Below, piece by piece: positions 53,421-64,000 of a stretch of DNA of 64,000 bases. Every line of letters starts with the position of its first letter. The first letter of the stretch is position 1. The notes beneath the pieces are model-generated. The model ran no database searches. It was given only the letters and a program-made list of their open reading frames with translations, and had not been told where the DNA came from. Origin of the DNA: Cladophialophora immunda (taxonomy: Eukaryota > Ascomycota > Eurotiomycetes > Chaetothyriales > Herpotrichiellaceae); NCBI RefSeq assembly GCF_000835495.1, contig NW_015622543.1, positions 984,488-1,048,487 of the forward strand, written 5' to 3'. A program made the translations under genes and the position numbers.

Positions 53421-54342
53421 ATGGGTTTCCTTGAAGCATTTGAATCGCCGCCTCCAAAATGCGATGGCTGCGACGTAACTTTTCCAGAAGCTCATATTAT
53501 GCTCGCAACGATCAACCGTCCGCGTCAGATGAATTCAATCCCATACGCCCTTCATTGGCAGATGGATGCCTTGTTCAAGTGGTTTGATAACGAGCCGTCG
53601 TTACGTGTTGCCATTGTCACAGGTGCTGGGAATCGGGCCTTTTGTGTCGGTTCGGATCTGATCGAGATGCAGCGGGTTAAGAAGTCTGGCGACGACTCAT
53701 GGAAAGCTGAACCGTATAAATATAATCACCCAGCCTCTGGATTTGCTGGGCTCAGCAGGAGGGAAGGGAAGAAGCCAGTTGTGGCCGCAGTCAACGGCTA
53801 TGCATTGGGTGGAGGGTGGGAAATTGCCCTCAATTGGTGCGTCTCGGAATGATCCACGGAAAATGGTTGGAAGAGTCGAACATCCCTAACGCGTGGACAG
53901 TGATGTGGTTATTGCCACCAGAAATGCGCAGTTTGGTCTTCCTGAAGCTAAAGTCGGACTGTACGCCTACGGAGGAGGTCTTCCTCGTTTGATTCGGACA
54001 GCGGGGCTTCACGTCGCCAGCGAAATGGCACTCAGCGGACGGTCCATCACTGCAGAGCAAGCACTGCAGCATAATCTCGTCAACCGAATTGCGAAGAAAC
54101 CAGAGACGCTTATCGAAGAGGCGATCAATATCGCACGAGAGATCGCTGCGGTATCGCCAGACGCAATGATCATCACGAGGTCAGCATTGAGAGAGGCATG
54201 GGAGACACCCAGCGTTGAAAGAGCCTTTCAAAACACTCATGAGAGGTTCTACGAGAAGATGATGGCAGGTGAAAATTCGAGTGAAGGATTGGCCGCGTTC
54301 AAGGAAAAGAGGCCACCGAGGTGGAAGCCATCGAAATTGTAG
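53421..54342 (+). CDS. Enoyl-CoA hydratase/isomerase family protein, peroxisomal
   Basis: Two exons, 53421-53836 and 53901-54342, give 285 residues. The 64-nt intron (GTGCGT donor, CTAAC branch point, ACAG acceptor) joins EIALN to CDVVIATRNAQFGLPE. Crotonase marks are INRPRQMNSIP, AIVTGAGNRAFCVGSDLIEM (first oxyanion-hole region), VVAAVNGYALGGGWEIAL (second oxyanion-hole glycines) and LPEAKVGLYAYGGGLPRLI. The protein ends in PSKL, a canonical PTS1 signal, so it should be peroxisomal. The superfamily does hydration, isomerisation and retro-Claisen C-C cleavage; the residues do not let me choose. It follows the CoA ligase gene on the same strand. Confidence 0.94.
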
Positions 54343-54982
54343 CCTAGGAACATGAGCCGCTTGATAATACCGCAGTATGCATTGAGGCAAGACTTGGACG
54401 TGCCTGAAATACCTTTGCATGCTAAACACGCTCGATGTTGTGCACCCGTCAGTGTGTTCTAAGACTCGACATTTTCTCACAAAGCTATGCCAAAAGAGTG
54501 ATGACAAGCCAACTAGGCTTATCGCTAGCAAGTAAAAGGCACAAAACACTAGCCTTGCGAAAATATGCGCTCTTGCTAGCTCGTTAGTACAAGAACCGAG
54601 TACCTCGTATACCACGTCATACAAGGGCTAAGACTATCCTGAACAATCCAAATCCCCCTACAGTAACAAGGGACCTTCGCAGGAAAGCGTCTTTGCATTT
54701 CTAAGCCAGCGGATGAACGGGTCACAAATTCAATGCGTGTTTTCTCTCAACAGTTATCAGGGAAGGACTTTGTAGTGGCAACAGATTCTACTTGACCTTT
54801 CCCCACAAACCTCATCAAAACCCCCGCAACGCGCATCTGGGCTGTGGAGAAACTGCACACCAATATCCCGAGAACGTCGTCGTTAGCCTTTACTTTAAGG
54901 CCATGTCGCTCAACAAGTCCATTGCGTAGATGGGACCAGATCTGACAGCAGGAGTACAGGTTATCTCACAAGACCAGACAGA
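54343..54982. other. Intergenic, no feature seen
   Basis: 640 bp between the hydratase and the second SDR. No coding pattern. Confidence 0.5.
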
Positions 54983-55999
54983 ATGTCGTTCCCCGTGCGT
55001 GGAAAGAATGCAATTGTGACGGGTGCAAGTTCAGGTATGCGAATGCTCTGTCAAGGCCATCCTGTGGCCAGGTCTCCGAATCGCTGACGGCTATCGAACT
55101 GGGCAGGCATCAACCTGGCATTTGCAAAATTGCTAGCCAGTAATGGGGCACACGTCGTTGTCGCCGATGTCCAGGAGACTCCAGCGTTCAAAGATTTCCA
55201 GCAAGGGACTAAAGCAACCAAGGTGCTCTTTCACAAGACGGACGTATCAAACTGGAAGGATCTGGAGAGACTGTTTGCTTTCGCAAAGTCCGAGCTGGGT
55301 CCCATCGATGTGCTATGCAACGGCGCAGGTGTCTTTGAACCGGTTCGCTCTTGTCCCTTCTGCCAAGTGCCAGAGGTGAGAGACCATTACTAATGCTGAT
55401 TGGCACAGGACTGGTCGAGTTTCTGGAAGGACACGGAATCCGAGAGCTACAAATCGATCGACATCAACGTACAGGGCCTCGTCAAGGGCACGCGGATGGC
55501 CATCCGGGATCAAATCACGAGATCCAAAGGCAGAAAATCCAACGAGACGGTGGGAGTGATACTCAACATCTCTTCACTGGCCGCTCAATATGCTCTCTTC
55601 AATCAGCCACTGTATTCTACTGCGAAGGCTGCCGTTTCCGCGTTCACGCGGTCCCTAGCACCTCTCCACCAGGAGTTTGGAATCAAAGTGGTCGCGGTCG
55701 CCCCAGGCATGGTCATGACGCCGTTGTGGAGCAACAACCCTGAGAAAATGAAGGCCATTTCGGACGCAGATGTTTTTGCCACTCCAGAAGAACTGGCGGA
55801 GACCATGCTCATGCTCGTCGAGAACGCCGAGTATGAAGGTGGCACAGTTCTGGAGAGGTTGAAGAGCACCACTAGGAGGGTATTGGTGGATAGCCCCCTC
55901 CCATCAGGGCCCGGTTCCACAATGAGTAAGATGGATCTGATCTACGACGACACCATTGCTCTATTAGAGACCGAGAGAAAAGGAAGTGCTGCGAAATAG
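54983..55999 (+). CDS. Short-chain dehydrogenase (15-PGDH-like)
   Basis: Three exons, 54983-55034, 55107-55342 and 55409-55999, give 292 residues. Intron 1 splits TGASSGINLAF. Intron 2 as chosen has a GTTCGC donor and restores GVFEPDWSSFWKDTE, as in 15-hydroxyprostaglandin-dehydrogenase-like SDRs. Better-looking donors at 55366 (GTGCCA) and 55376 (GTGAGA) also keep frame, but they leave introns of only about 43 and 33 nt and add an odd Cys-rich insert. VVVADVQE after beta2 suggests NAD. Catalytic residues are Ser in NISSLAAQ and Tyr/Lys in YSTAK. It is likely a secondary-alcohol dehydrogenase, and its place after the hydratase would fit a beta-hydroxyacyl or hydroxy-acid oxidation step. The C terminus has no PTS1. 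Confidence 0.9.
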
Positions 56000-56355
56000 T
56001 CGAGTTGTTGCGAGGAAGGGACCGTATCTAGGATGAAAATTCTTCAATTGGTCGTCGGATAAACTTGTAGGGGCCAAGCCTACTACTGGCCGAAGACGCC
56101 ATGTTTCCTATTTTAACGGAGAAAAGCATGCCCTTGCAAGACGGCCTAGCAACTGTCCCCTGCATGTACTGGTCATAGTTATTTCACGTTCGGTTTGTCC
56201 CATCGAGAGAAAGAATGGCTTCAATCCCGGACAACCTTTCTCTAACTTGTTGGTACATTACTTCGAAACATCGAAGGAGAAACATATCGTAAAAGTCCCA
56301 GAGACGAGGATTCGTGATCATTTGACATGGGAGCGAGCGCAGACAGATGTTTGCT
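56000..56355. other. 3' flanks of convergent genes, no feature seen
   Basis: 356 bp between the second SDR stop and the stop of the C2H2 regulator. Confidence 0.5.
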
Positions 56356-59300
56356 CTAGTTCTGCATGCATTGTGGCTGAAATGTGCTGGTTTCGTGGCG
56401 TTGAGCAGCTTCCTGCTCCTCGCTTTGCAAGAGGCGGACGAAGATTTCCGACACATTTGAAGCCATTTGCCAGACTTTAAGTCGTCGAGTCATATCCACG
56501 CTGAGCTGAAGCACTCGACTGGGCGCTTCCGGATCTTGCACATCACCCACACCTTCTAGGAAAGTCTTGCCGCCGTTCTTTATCCAGTCTTTGACTGCCT
56601 GGCTGGCACGTTGAGAGCTGCAGAAGGACGGCTCGTCCAACTGGATCGAGGGTCCCACGCGCATTGATGCTTGATGAGGGCAAAAGTATTTGCAGGTCGC
56701 CCAAAGGGTGATCCCCGCCAGAAATACCGAGAGAGGCTCGAGAGGTGAGTTGAAAGGGTGGCGGCGCTGAAGGTAACACACCTGTGAGGCATGCCACATT
56801 ATCTCCCTGATGATCTCTGGCTCTTCCCCAAATGCGGCTATTGCTGCGGTTTCGTCCACTGCTGTAGCTTTATTGGTAGAGCTTGACGCAAACCCTGTGT
56901 TATTGGGCAGTCTTGACATGTCAAGACCTGAAGCCCGTTTGCGTGCGACGCGAGTGACCAGGTCCACAATCTTTCCAGCACCAAAGATGTGGCTATAGTG
57001 CCCGGCGACACCGATGCGAAGAGCATGGCGGAGGGTGTAGCGACGTGGATGATCGGCCCAACTGAATTCGTACACGGAAATGATGGCTCTGGAAAGTTGA
57101 GACCGAACAGCACGACTGACTTCCAGCCCGTTGTTGTCCCGCCAGAGGATCTGGTACAGTTTCGAGTCCATCTGCTCTTGGCAAGCGTACAGCTGCTGGC
57201 CGAGGCATCGGATCAACAACCGTTTTCCGATATTATCAAGTGAGCTGATGATTGATGGGCTGGGTTTCTCTAGGAAATTATTGATGGTTTGCATGGTTGG
57301 AGGTCCTCGCGGAGCGGTTTGAAATGGACAGGCTGCCCAAGAAAATGCAGTTGGCGCATCCCAGTGTAGCTGTTCGCAAGGAAACTCTGGTGGTAATTCT
57401 TCAAGCTTTGTGCACGGATTCTGCTTTGAAAAGGCGGAGTAGAGACAGTCAAACTCCTATGGTTTGGGGCTTTGTTAGCTCTGGTTTTGCAGACCTCCCT
57501 GACTTATCATGAAAATTGACAAAGACACAAAGTGGATTAATATAAGGCAGACTCACAAATAAAAACCATCCCAATCTCTTAATTTGTTCTTTGCTCACCC
57601 ACTCAAGCCAAGTTTGAAACGTGTCTCGCTCAGAGGAATCCGCGTCGTTGCGCGAGGCATGCAATCCGGCGCAATTCATTTGCCGCGCGATGCTGATGAG
57701 GCGCGAACGAGAAGCATCAGTCATCTCGAAAAGACGTCGCGAGCCTGAGCCCATAGCATGGAGATGTTGCAGCAAGAGTGATACTCCATAAGACGGAGAT
57801 CGCAAGAATCGGGGGTCATGCTCGCCCTAAATCAACATAAGTTAATCGCCCTCACACGAAGCTGAGGGGGTGGAGCTGACCATCCAAGCAGACGTGCGCC
57901 TGCAAAGCTCGGCAAGCGTGTCGGCGAACTCAATAGACCGATCGAGACCAGAATAGCACGCCCCAATCTGTAGACATGTATCAGCCTTGAGAACCATATC
58001 CGATACCTCAACAATCGTGGCCGAAATGGAAAACTCACGCATGCCATTGTCAGCACCAGAATCGTGGGTGCGTCGGATATCTTGAATGTTGGCCTATGAA
58101 TTATAGGCCAGAGCTAACATAAATTTATCAGCAAGGGAAAAAGGGACACGTGGCAGACACTACTTTCAACTCACATCATGAAAATGGAGAAAGTATAAAT
58201 CCGTGAAGTGGTGAAGAATGTCAGGGCCGGGTAGTGACCGTAGCAAATCGACATCCTCCTGCCAGGGTACTCGTACAAGAGGTAGACTCAGAAGCTGGAT
58301 GATGCTTGAAAGCTTTTTATCGTCTAGTTTGCCGAACGTACCGAGAAGCTGGAAGTTCTTCCGTGGAGAGCTGGTGCCGCTGACGCTGTGGTACTTTTGT
58401 GCGCTTCGGAGATCCTCGGGATTTAGAACTGGGAAAGTGATCCTTCCTTCCTCTCCTTCAGCTTGATATTCATACGGCCAGGTGTTGGTGTCTCTCTCCA
58501 CCGAGACAGAGTCTGGAGCCTCTTCTAGAGGAGAGCTTGCACTTGGATCGTGGGATGCGGACGGAGTTGGTAATGCTGAAGTGTTTATATTCGGAAATGA
58601 TGCCACCGAGTCTCCCTTGTCGAGCGAAAGGTCGACTTGAGTATTAGTCCCCATGACATTGTTATTCAACGCTTTAATATTGTCAGGTGTTGTCTGCTGG
58701 ATCCTCGCAGCCCTGTTCGGATCCTCCAAGCCTTGCATTGGAACATCGGGAATGTTCAGGTCTGCAGGCATGCTATAGGTATTTGCCAGAGTTTCAGAGT
58801 TCATCCAACTGAGAAGGGAGAAATTACAGTCGAAATCTACCTTTCGTCAGTTCATTCCCGGAGGGAGGACGAAAGACGGACCGTCAACCCGCATGCTTAC
58901 CGTTAAAAGGGTAGAAACCATTATCAAACAACGGCTGGGCTCCAGGATATGAGTTCAAAAGGTCCGAATCTTGTTGAAAAGTATTGGAGAAATTCAACCG
59001 GTTGTTATTGCGATCAGAGATTGGAGCTACACCGCCAGCATTGTGCAGTTCTGACGTTGTTGCATTCAAAAGCATTTCCCATTGTGTGTCGAGAGTGTCG
59101 CTGGCGATCTGGGAAGGTAGCTCAGACGCCTGTTCCGAAGCAATTTGACTGCGCTCGGAGGCAGTCCTTTCCTGCGGGAAGTTGTTGCTGGATTCGACGC
59201 TGGGCTGAGCCCCAGAATCGGCTGAAAGGGCAGATCTTTACAGAGTCAGTCGATGGGAGATGCAAAAGGTGTAAGTCAAGTACGCTTTGTTTGGTGCTTG

Positions 59301-59601
59301 TTTGGATGTCTTCCTTGGTCGCCCTTTCGGTCGAGGCTCGCAATGGATTCCGTGCAGAACGCGGTAATGCCGTACAAGCACATCCCTTGGTACGTCAGTC
59401 CCAGCCGAAAACAACCACCGCAACGTTGACTGACCTCCTAGAAAACCTTCTACCACATGCTGTGCAGGCCGAGTCGAATGCACCACGCTCTGAGTGAGCG
59501 GTTAGGCGATGTCGTTCCAGGTGATCTTGTCGAGACAAGACTTGGCCGCAGTCTTCACAGGTATGAGACTTGCTCTTGGAACTCCCTGAGCCAGCGGGCA
59601 T
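56356..59601 (-). CDS. C2H2 zinc-finger transcription factor with fungal_trans domain (candidate cluster regulator)
   Basis: Seven exons: 59435-59601, 59284-59385, 58901-59235, 58175-58836, 57881-58093, 57557-57826 and 56356-57456. They give 949 residues. Two C2H2 fingers are at the N terminus. Finger 1 has Cys15, Cys18, His31 and His36 (CEDCGQVLSRQDHLERH). Finger 2 has Cys46, Cys49, His62 and His67 and is rebuilt across intron 1 (GRRFSRRDVLVRHY). An AT-hook-like basic patch (RPKGRPRKTSK) follows. Residues 85-300 are disordered. From about residue 370 the fungal transcription-factor domain begins (ANIQDIRRTHDSGAD, LCRRTSAWM, RLGWFLFEFDCLYSAF). This layout is common in filamentous-fungal pathway regulators. 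Its position at the cluster edge makes it the likely activator. Confidence 0.88.
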
Positions 59602-60135
59602 CTTGAGTCTGGACACAAGATTAGGGCAATGTCACTTTTCGTCGTTGTGGAATTTCGAGCCTTGTCCACTATTTTTGTTTTATTGCGCGAAAGGATGGAA
59701 GTAGGGGCAGCAGGCGGGGTTTTAAAGAGAAGGCAGCGGGGTTTCCGAGGGCCAAGGAAAGCGTTCTAGACGGCCGCGCGGCAACTCCGGATTTCACTAC
59801 TGAAGCGGGATCCCCGCACTTCCTCAGCGCTGGGGCGAGCTAGTCTAAAGCAGTTAGACCAGGGCCAATTACCAGGATTAGCATTGGTGGAGACGCGGCA
59901 ATGGAGACTTGTGCTCTCCGTATTGCGTATGATTGGTGGTGTGATAGCCTTGCAATGATAGCTTGATGATGCTCTTGCTTGACTTATGTGAGGTCATATG
60001 CGAGGATATAGCCTCTGTTGGTAAATTTCCCCCTTTTGATCTTTATTCTTTGATCTCCTTCCGAGTTCGAACCCATCACCCCCGTTCTTGCAACAGGCTC
60101 AAGTGGAGCCAGTCTGCCAGAGATGTCGGACCGAT
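59602..60135. other. Promoter of the C2H2 regulator
   Basis: 534 bp upstream of the regulator and downstream of the GH95 stop. It is GC-rich near 59750-59830. No gene seen. Confidence 0.5.
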
Positions 60136-62481
60136 CTAGCCTTGCCAGGATCCTGTGAGGATCTTACTGTCGCCAGCATCCAGCTGGACAGTAGCATGAC
60201 CCGATCCACCCTCTAATCTCTTGGGATCGATACGTGCGACAAATTGCACCTTGCGCTTTCCAACGAAACGAGCAGACACCAGTTTTCCCTTCTTCCACTC
60301 TATATCCACCGATATTCCGCCTCGGGCACACAGTCCAGTGGCACGGCCAACGTCCTCCCACTCGTGTGGGAGACAAGGGAGGAGGTCCACATAGCCTTCT
60401 TCATGGCTTTGAATCAACATCTCCGCGATTCCTGCCGCAATACCAAAATTTCCGTCGATCTGGAATGGTGGGTGATCGCCAAAGAGGTTGGGGAGGGTGG
60501 AGTGTTGCAGGAACTTCTGGATGATTGCCTGCGCTTGCTCTGGCTCTCTTAGACGAGCATATAGTGCCAGAATCCATGCGGCACTCCAGCCAGTGTGCCC
60601 ACCGCCGCCGGCCAGCCGTCGTTTCAAGGTGACTCTGACAGCGGATTTGTGCTCATCCGACAGGAGACTGCGACCGGGATATAGGCCGAAGGCATGCGAG
60701 ATATGCCGATGGCCAGGCTCCACCTCCTCCACCTCTTCCATCCATTCGAGAAGTTCACCGTGTTTCCCAATCTTGGGTTGAGGCAGCTGGGACAGAACTT
60801 TGACGTATCTATCCGCGGGCTGCCCGAGGATCTTACTCGCTTCAGCACAGCCGGTGAAGAGCTCGTACAAGATCTGAGAGTCCCATGTTGCACCCACACA
60901 GACTGCACCGATATCCCTGGTGCCCGGGATGATGTAGGAGTTTTCGGCCGAAACTGTTGGTGATACCACCAGGACACCGTTTCTCTCAATGAGGAAATCC
61001 TCAAAGAACAACGCCGCCTCTTGGAGCAGGGGGTAGGCCCATTTCAAAAATTCCTGGTCATGAGTGTACAGGTAGTGCTCCCAGAGATGGGTACATAACC
61101 AAGCTCCCCCGAGCACCCAGTACGTAGCTGGGACGTAGCGGTCCTGAGGAGAACAGTCGCCCCATATGTCGGTGTTGTGATGCGCAACAAACCCCCTACA
61201 CCCGTACATGTCTTGTGCCACTTGCTTGCCGCGTTCAGCCATGCGCTGGATGTGATTGAAGAGCACCAGGTGACACTCTGACAGATTGGCGACTTCGGCG
61301 AGCCAGTAGTTCATTTGAATGTTGATATTGATCGTATATTTGGAACCCCAGATTGGCTGATGGCTGTAGTTCCATATCCCCTGGAGGTTTGCGGGTAGGC
61401 CGGAGAGCGAAGATGCAATGAGGAGGTATCGCCCAAAGGAGAACATCAATGCCGCTAGGTCGTTGTCAACTTCGCCAGATTTGACGCGAGCAAGTCTCTT
61501 GTCTGTGGGAAGAGTTCTCAACTTAGAATTGTCTTCGCCGATGCGAAGCGAGACCCTTGAGTAGAGCGATGAATAGCGCTGTACGTGCCTATCCTGCAAT
61601 TCCCGCCACGAATACTTTGCTGCTGCTTCAAGTCGATCAATAACGGCCTGGCCAGCGTCCTTGTTTCTGAAGGTGGTTTCGCCGGCGATGAGGATCAGGA
61701 CCGAGTCTCCTGTGACATCCAGTTCCTCGCCCAGAAGACACTGGCCTTTACCTTGTTCGATCACGACTTTAACTCCCATTGCAGCCCACACGGCAGTCGG
61801 GCCTCCCAAATTGGCCTTCAAGAGAAGGCCGCTTGGAATATTCTCGAGGCTGTCGTAAAGACAATTCCGCTCCAACATTGGGTTGTCGTTGCTGCCACGG
61901 TTGACTCGGACCTGGAATCGAAGAGAATCCGTGCGGTTGCAGGAGATCCGTACAGCAACCACTTCGTCTGCTGTGCTTGCAAAATACTCGCGCAGATATT
62001 CAACTCCTTCAAATGTATATCTTGCACTTGCAATGGCAGTTGTCAGATCCAGACGACGAATATAGCTCTCAGCTGCGGGCCTGACAGCTCGCTTCGTCTG
62101 ATCCGGAATTCCACTGAAATCCTTCTTGTCGTCGCTAGGAGTGCCGTGTCCAAAGGTCATATAGACATCGCCAAGAGGCGAATAGTGCCGGAGGCTCGAA
62201 GGCAGTGCCGTGAAAGTTCTCTTGAGCAGTTCTTGCGCTTCTTGCACCTGGTTGAGATCCAGCAGTCTGCGGACCTCGGGCAGGCTGTCTTTGGCCAAAG
62301 GGTTGACCCGATTCTGCGGGCCTCCGTACCAGACGGAATCTTCGTTCATCCACAGTCTGTCCACGTCCAAGCCGCCTTTGATCATCGCCCCTAATCGGCC
62401 CGTGCCAATTGGGAGTGCCTCCGTCCATATCTTTGCCGGATGCTCGTACCAGAGCACGCGATCATGTTCGGGGGGAGCCAT
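60136..62481 (-). CDS. GH95 alpha-L-fucosidase
   Basis: An intronless gene of 781 residues, full length for the family. The N-terminal domain begins [28 protein letters not shown] and contains [18 protein letters not shown], both hallmark GH95 sequences. The (alpha/alpha)6 barrel has [56 protein letters not shown] and [17 protein letters not shown]. The Asn and Asp residues in the NTDIW and IDGNFG regions correspond to the catalytic set of inverting 1,2-alpha-L-fucosidases. No signal peptide is visible, so it may act inside the cell or use an unconventional route; many fungal relatives are secreted. Substrates are terminal alpha-fucosyl (or galactosyl) residues of plant or microbial glycans. 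It is probably not part of the neighbouring cluster. Confidence 0.94.
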   Translation of the reverse strand: MAPPEHDRVLWYEHPAKIWTEALPIGTGRLGAMIKGGLDVDRLWMNEDSVWYGGPQNRVNPLAKDSLPEVRRLLDLNQVQEAQELLKRTFTALPSSLRHYSPLGDVYMTFGHGTPSDDKKDFSGIPDQTKRAVRPAAESYIRRLDLTTAIASARYTFEGVEYLREYFASTADEVVAVRISCNRTDSLRFQVRVNRGSNDNPMLERNCLYDSLENIPSGLLLKANLGGPTAVWAAMGVKVVIEQGKGQCLLGEELDVTGDSVLILIAGETTFRNKDAGQAVIDRLEAAAKYSWRELQDRHVQRYSSLYSRVSLRIGEDNSKLRTLPTDKRLARVKSGEVDNDLAALMFSFGRYLLIASSLSGLPANLQGIWNYSHQPIWGSKYTININIQMNYWLAEVANLSECHLVLFNHIQRMAERGKQVAQDMYGCRGFVAHHNTDIWGDCSPQDRYVPATYWVLGGAWLCTHLWEHYLYTHDQEFLKWAYPLLQEAALFFEDFLIERNGVLVVSPTVSAENSYIIPGTRDIGAVCVGATWDSQILYELFTGCAEASKILGQPADRYVKVLSQLPQPKIGKHGELLEWMEEVEEVEPGHRHISHAFGLYPGRSLLSDEHKSAVRVTLKRRLAGGGGHTGWSAAWILALYARLREPEQAQAIIQKFLQHSTLPNLFGDHPPFQIDGNFGIAAGIAEMLIQSHEEGYVDLLPCLPHEWEDVGRATGLCARGGISVDIEWKKGKLVSARFVGKRKVQFVARIDPKRLEGGSGHATVQLDAGDSKILTGSWQG

Positions 62482-63262
62482 AGCTGTGTTACCAAGATAT
62501 GACTGTCTCTATCTCCAATTCTTTTGGAGGTTGCCACGTAGCGAGATACAACGGATCAAGTTTTGCCTCTCAACCTGGGGAATATAGTGAGTTTTTGACA
62601 CAAGGAGCTACGAGATGGCTTCTCCTCTTCCATGGGCGGCCAATGCCGGACAGGACCCCGTGTAAGTCCATATCTCGAAGGGAGGAAGGGTACATCAACC
62701 ATGGTGTCAGAGCCGATGGCATGTAGTCAATGACCTTGTTCGCCTGAATGCAGCCCAGGAGTATGGCCGAGTCGGAAAGCCTGTTCCTCGCTTGACTTGT
62801 TTGATTCGCGGGATATTTCCAAGGGTACAATGAACCGTCGGATAATTGTAAAATATCCTTCATAACGCAGTTGGGGCTGCCGATCAACTCATTTCAACCG
62901 AGGTCCATGATGCACCTTCGCAGATCACGTTCGTGAATAAGGAGAAGCACTGCATATAGTGTCTTGCAAAACCGGTTTCTACCTGGAAACAAGTAATTGG
63001 TTTATTGCTCTAACGTGCAGCCGTGAGTAGGCTCGCGAGTCAAGCCCAACTGATAGTCTTTCTGTCAAACTCTGCTTTCGCCTCTTTCAGATCGCGTGAC
63101 GGCTTACTTCGACAATATTGCGTTGGGAGAAACTGTGGAAGAAGCTTCTAGTCGAAAGTTACTATAAAATATAAGAAACGAATTCTCCAGACCTCTTCTC
63201 AATAAAGTTATTAGAAAATATTATGAGAATGTAGTATTCTGTATTGTATCATTTTCTCTCAT
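62482..63262. other. Intergenic, AT-richer, no feature seen
   Basis: 781 bp between the GH95 start and the WD40 gene stop. AT content rises toward 63150-63260. No repeat or gene was recognised. Confidence 0.5.
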
Positions 63263-64000
63263 TTACAGGGCGACTCGGTTGCGATCCACAAAAATGACAC
63301 GACCACTACTGCTCCCTATAATCAAAGAATCGCTTTTACTTACCCACGATCCGGGACGATACTCGGGAGGTAGCCACAATATCCTGCGCGAAGTCCACAT
63401 GATCCAGTCACCAATGATTCTCAACTCGCCATCGGATACCGAGTTAGAGCTAGATGATAGCGCTGCGACAGTAGCTGGTGGTGAATTTCGAGGAATAGTG
63501 ACGACTTGCCCATTGATCAAGATATTCGAACCACTGTCGCTGAACTCAACATGATTACTGTAGGTATCCGTTTGATAGCACAGCATCGCAGCGCCCGTCT
63601 GCAGATCCCACACTCGCACCGTATTGTCATCAGAGCCTGACACAACGCGCGACCCATCGGGCGAGAACACCACGTCTCTAACCCAGTCAGAGTGCCCCTC
63701 GAGCGTATGTTGGCACTCGCCCGTCTGTACATCCCACACTCGTACGGTCTTGTCGTCGGAGCCTGACGCCACACGCGACCCATCGGGCGAGAACACCACG
63801 TTATTGACTAGGCTAGAGTGCCCCTCGAGCGTACGTTGGCACTCGCCCGTCTGTACATCCCACACTCGTACGGTCTCGTCGTCAGAGCCTGACGCCACGC
63901 GCGACCCATCGGGCGAGAACACCACGTCTCTAACCCAGCCAGAGTGCCCCTTGAGCGTACATTGGCACTCGCCCGTCTGTACATCCCACACTCGTACGGT
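63263..64000 (-). CDS. WD40 array of a probable NACHT/STAND (HET-E-like) protein, 5' part outside window
   Basis: The frame is open to the window edge; the visible part is the C-terminal 245 residues. It shows WD40 blades of exactly 42 residues with the consensus HSGWVRDVVFSPDGSRVASG and SDDETVRVWDVQTGECQ, followed by a degenerate blade and a divergent tail (LRIIGDWIMWTSRRILWLPP). This near-identical WD40 type and the tail are typical of fungal NWD proteins of the HET-D/E/R group, which are STAND signal proteins in non-self recognition. The NACHT and effector domains would be upstream, beyond base 64000. The WD40 repeats would sense the ligand. Confidence 0.85.
   Translation of the reverse strand, partial: TVRVWDVQTGECQCTLKGHSGWVRDVVFSPDGSRVASGSDDETVRVWDVQTGECQRTLEGHSSLVNNVVFSPDGSRVASGSDDKTVRVWDVQTGECQHTLEGHSDWVRDVVFSPDGSRVVSGSDDNTVRVWDLQTGAAMLCYQTDTYSNHVEFSDSGSNILINGQVVTIPRNSPPATVAALSSSSNSVSDGELRIIGDWIMWTSRRILWLPPEYRPGSWVSKSDSLIIGSSSGRVIFVDRNRVAL
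63595..63978 (-). repeat. 126-bp near-identical tandem repeats encoding WD40 blades
   Basis: The word CCGTCTGTAC (first copy CCGTCTGCAG) recurs at 63595, 63721, 63847 and 63973, a strict 126-bp period. Three full units lie inside the window and the array continues past its end. Units differ by only a few bases. Confidence 0.93.

Noticed and set aside
43047..59601. A secondary-metabolite biosynthetic cluster
   Set aside because: There is no polyketide synthase, NRPS, terpene cyclase, DMAT synthase or P450 in the region; the enzyme set is better explained as catabolic.

Overview
The window is nuclear DNA of a filamentous ascomycete (Pezizomycotina, most likely Eurotiales). The evidence is the many short introns (about 48-120 nt) with GTRNGT-type donors, CTAAC/CTGAC branch points and CAG/TAG acceptors, the fungus-only families (fungal-specific transcription factors, fungal bZIP, Scd6, Rtg2, STAND-type WD40) and long non-coding gaps. 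I see no rRNA, tRNA, CRISPR array or intact transposon. I support 30 protein genes, two of them cut by the window edges. Most gene models were built by joining exons at splice sites that keep frame and restore family motifs, so boundaries are predictions.

Left part (1-16 kb): the end of an F-box/LRR-like protein, a small tail-anchored protein, a four-exon bZIP factor, a gene-poor 2.8 kb gap, a fungal transcription factor without a visible zinc cluster, a Ca3427-type periplasmic-binding-fold protein, a possible small secreted protein, a zeta-class GST/maleylacetoacetate isomerase and an orphan gene.

Middle part (16-31 kb): mostly housekeeping. It holds a disordered basic nuclear protein, an NAD(P)-dependent epimerase-like SDR with six exons, a YyaL/SPATA20 (DUF255) protein, a WD40 protein divergent from the LSm14/Scd6 translational repressor, and a fungal 'tachykinin family' regulator.

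Right part (31-59.6 kb): dense in metabolic genes. An NCS1 nucleobase-type permease is divergent from a 2-oxoglutarate/Fe(II) oxygenase. Then come Rtg2, a second 2OG oxygenase and an MFS sugar-type transporter. From 43.0 to 59.6 kb lies what looks like a catabolic gene cluster: ABM-fold monooxygenase, paraoxonase/arylesterase-like lactonase, SDR, Baeyer-Villiger monooxygenase, hotdog thioesterase, acetoacetyl-CoA synthetase-like ligase (C-terminal ARL), enoyl-CoA hydratase (C-terminal SKL), a second SDR and a C2H2/fungal_trans regulator. As a set they would fit oxidation of a ketone to an ester or lactone, its hydrolysis, alcohol oxidation, CoA activation and peroxisomal breakdown; the substrate is unknown. 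This is the best candidate here for an undescribed system.

The right edge holds a GH95 alpha-L-fucosidase and the C-terminal WD40 array of a probable NACHT/STAND protein with near-identical 126-bp repeats.
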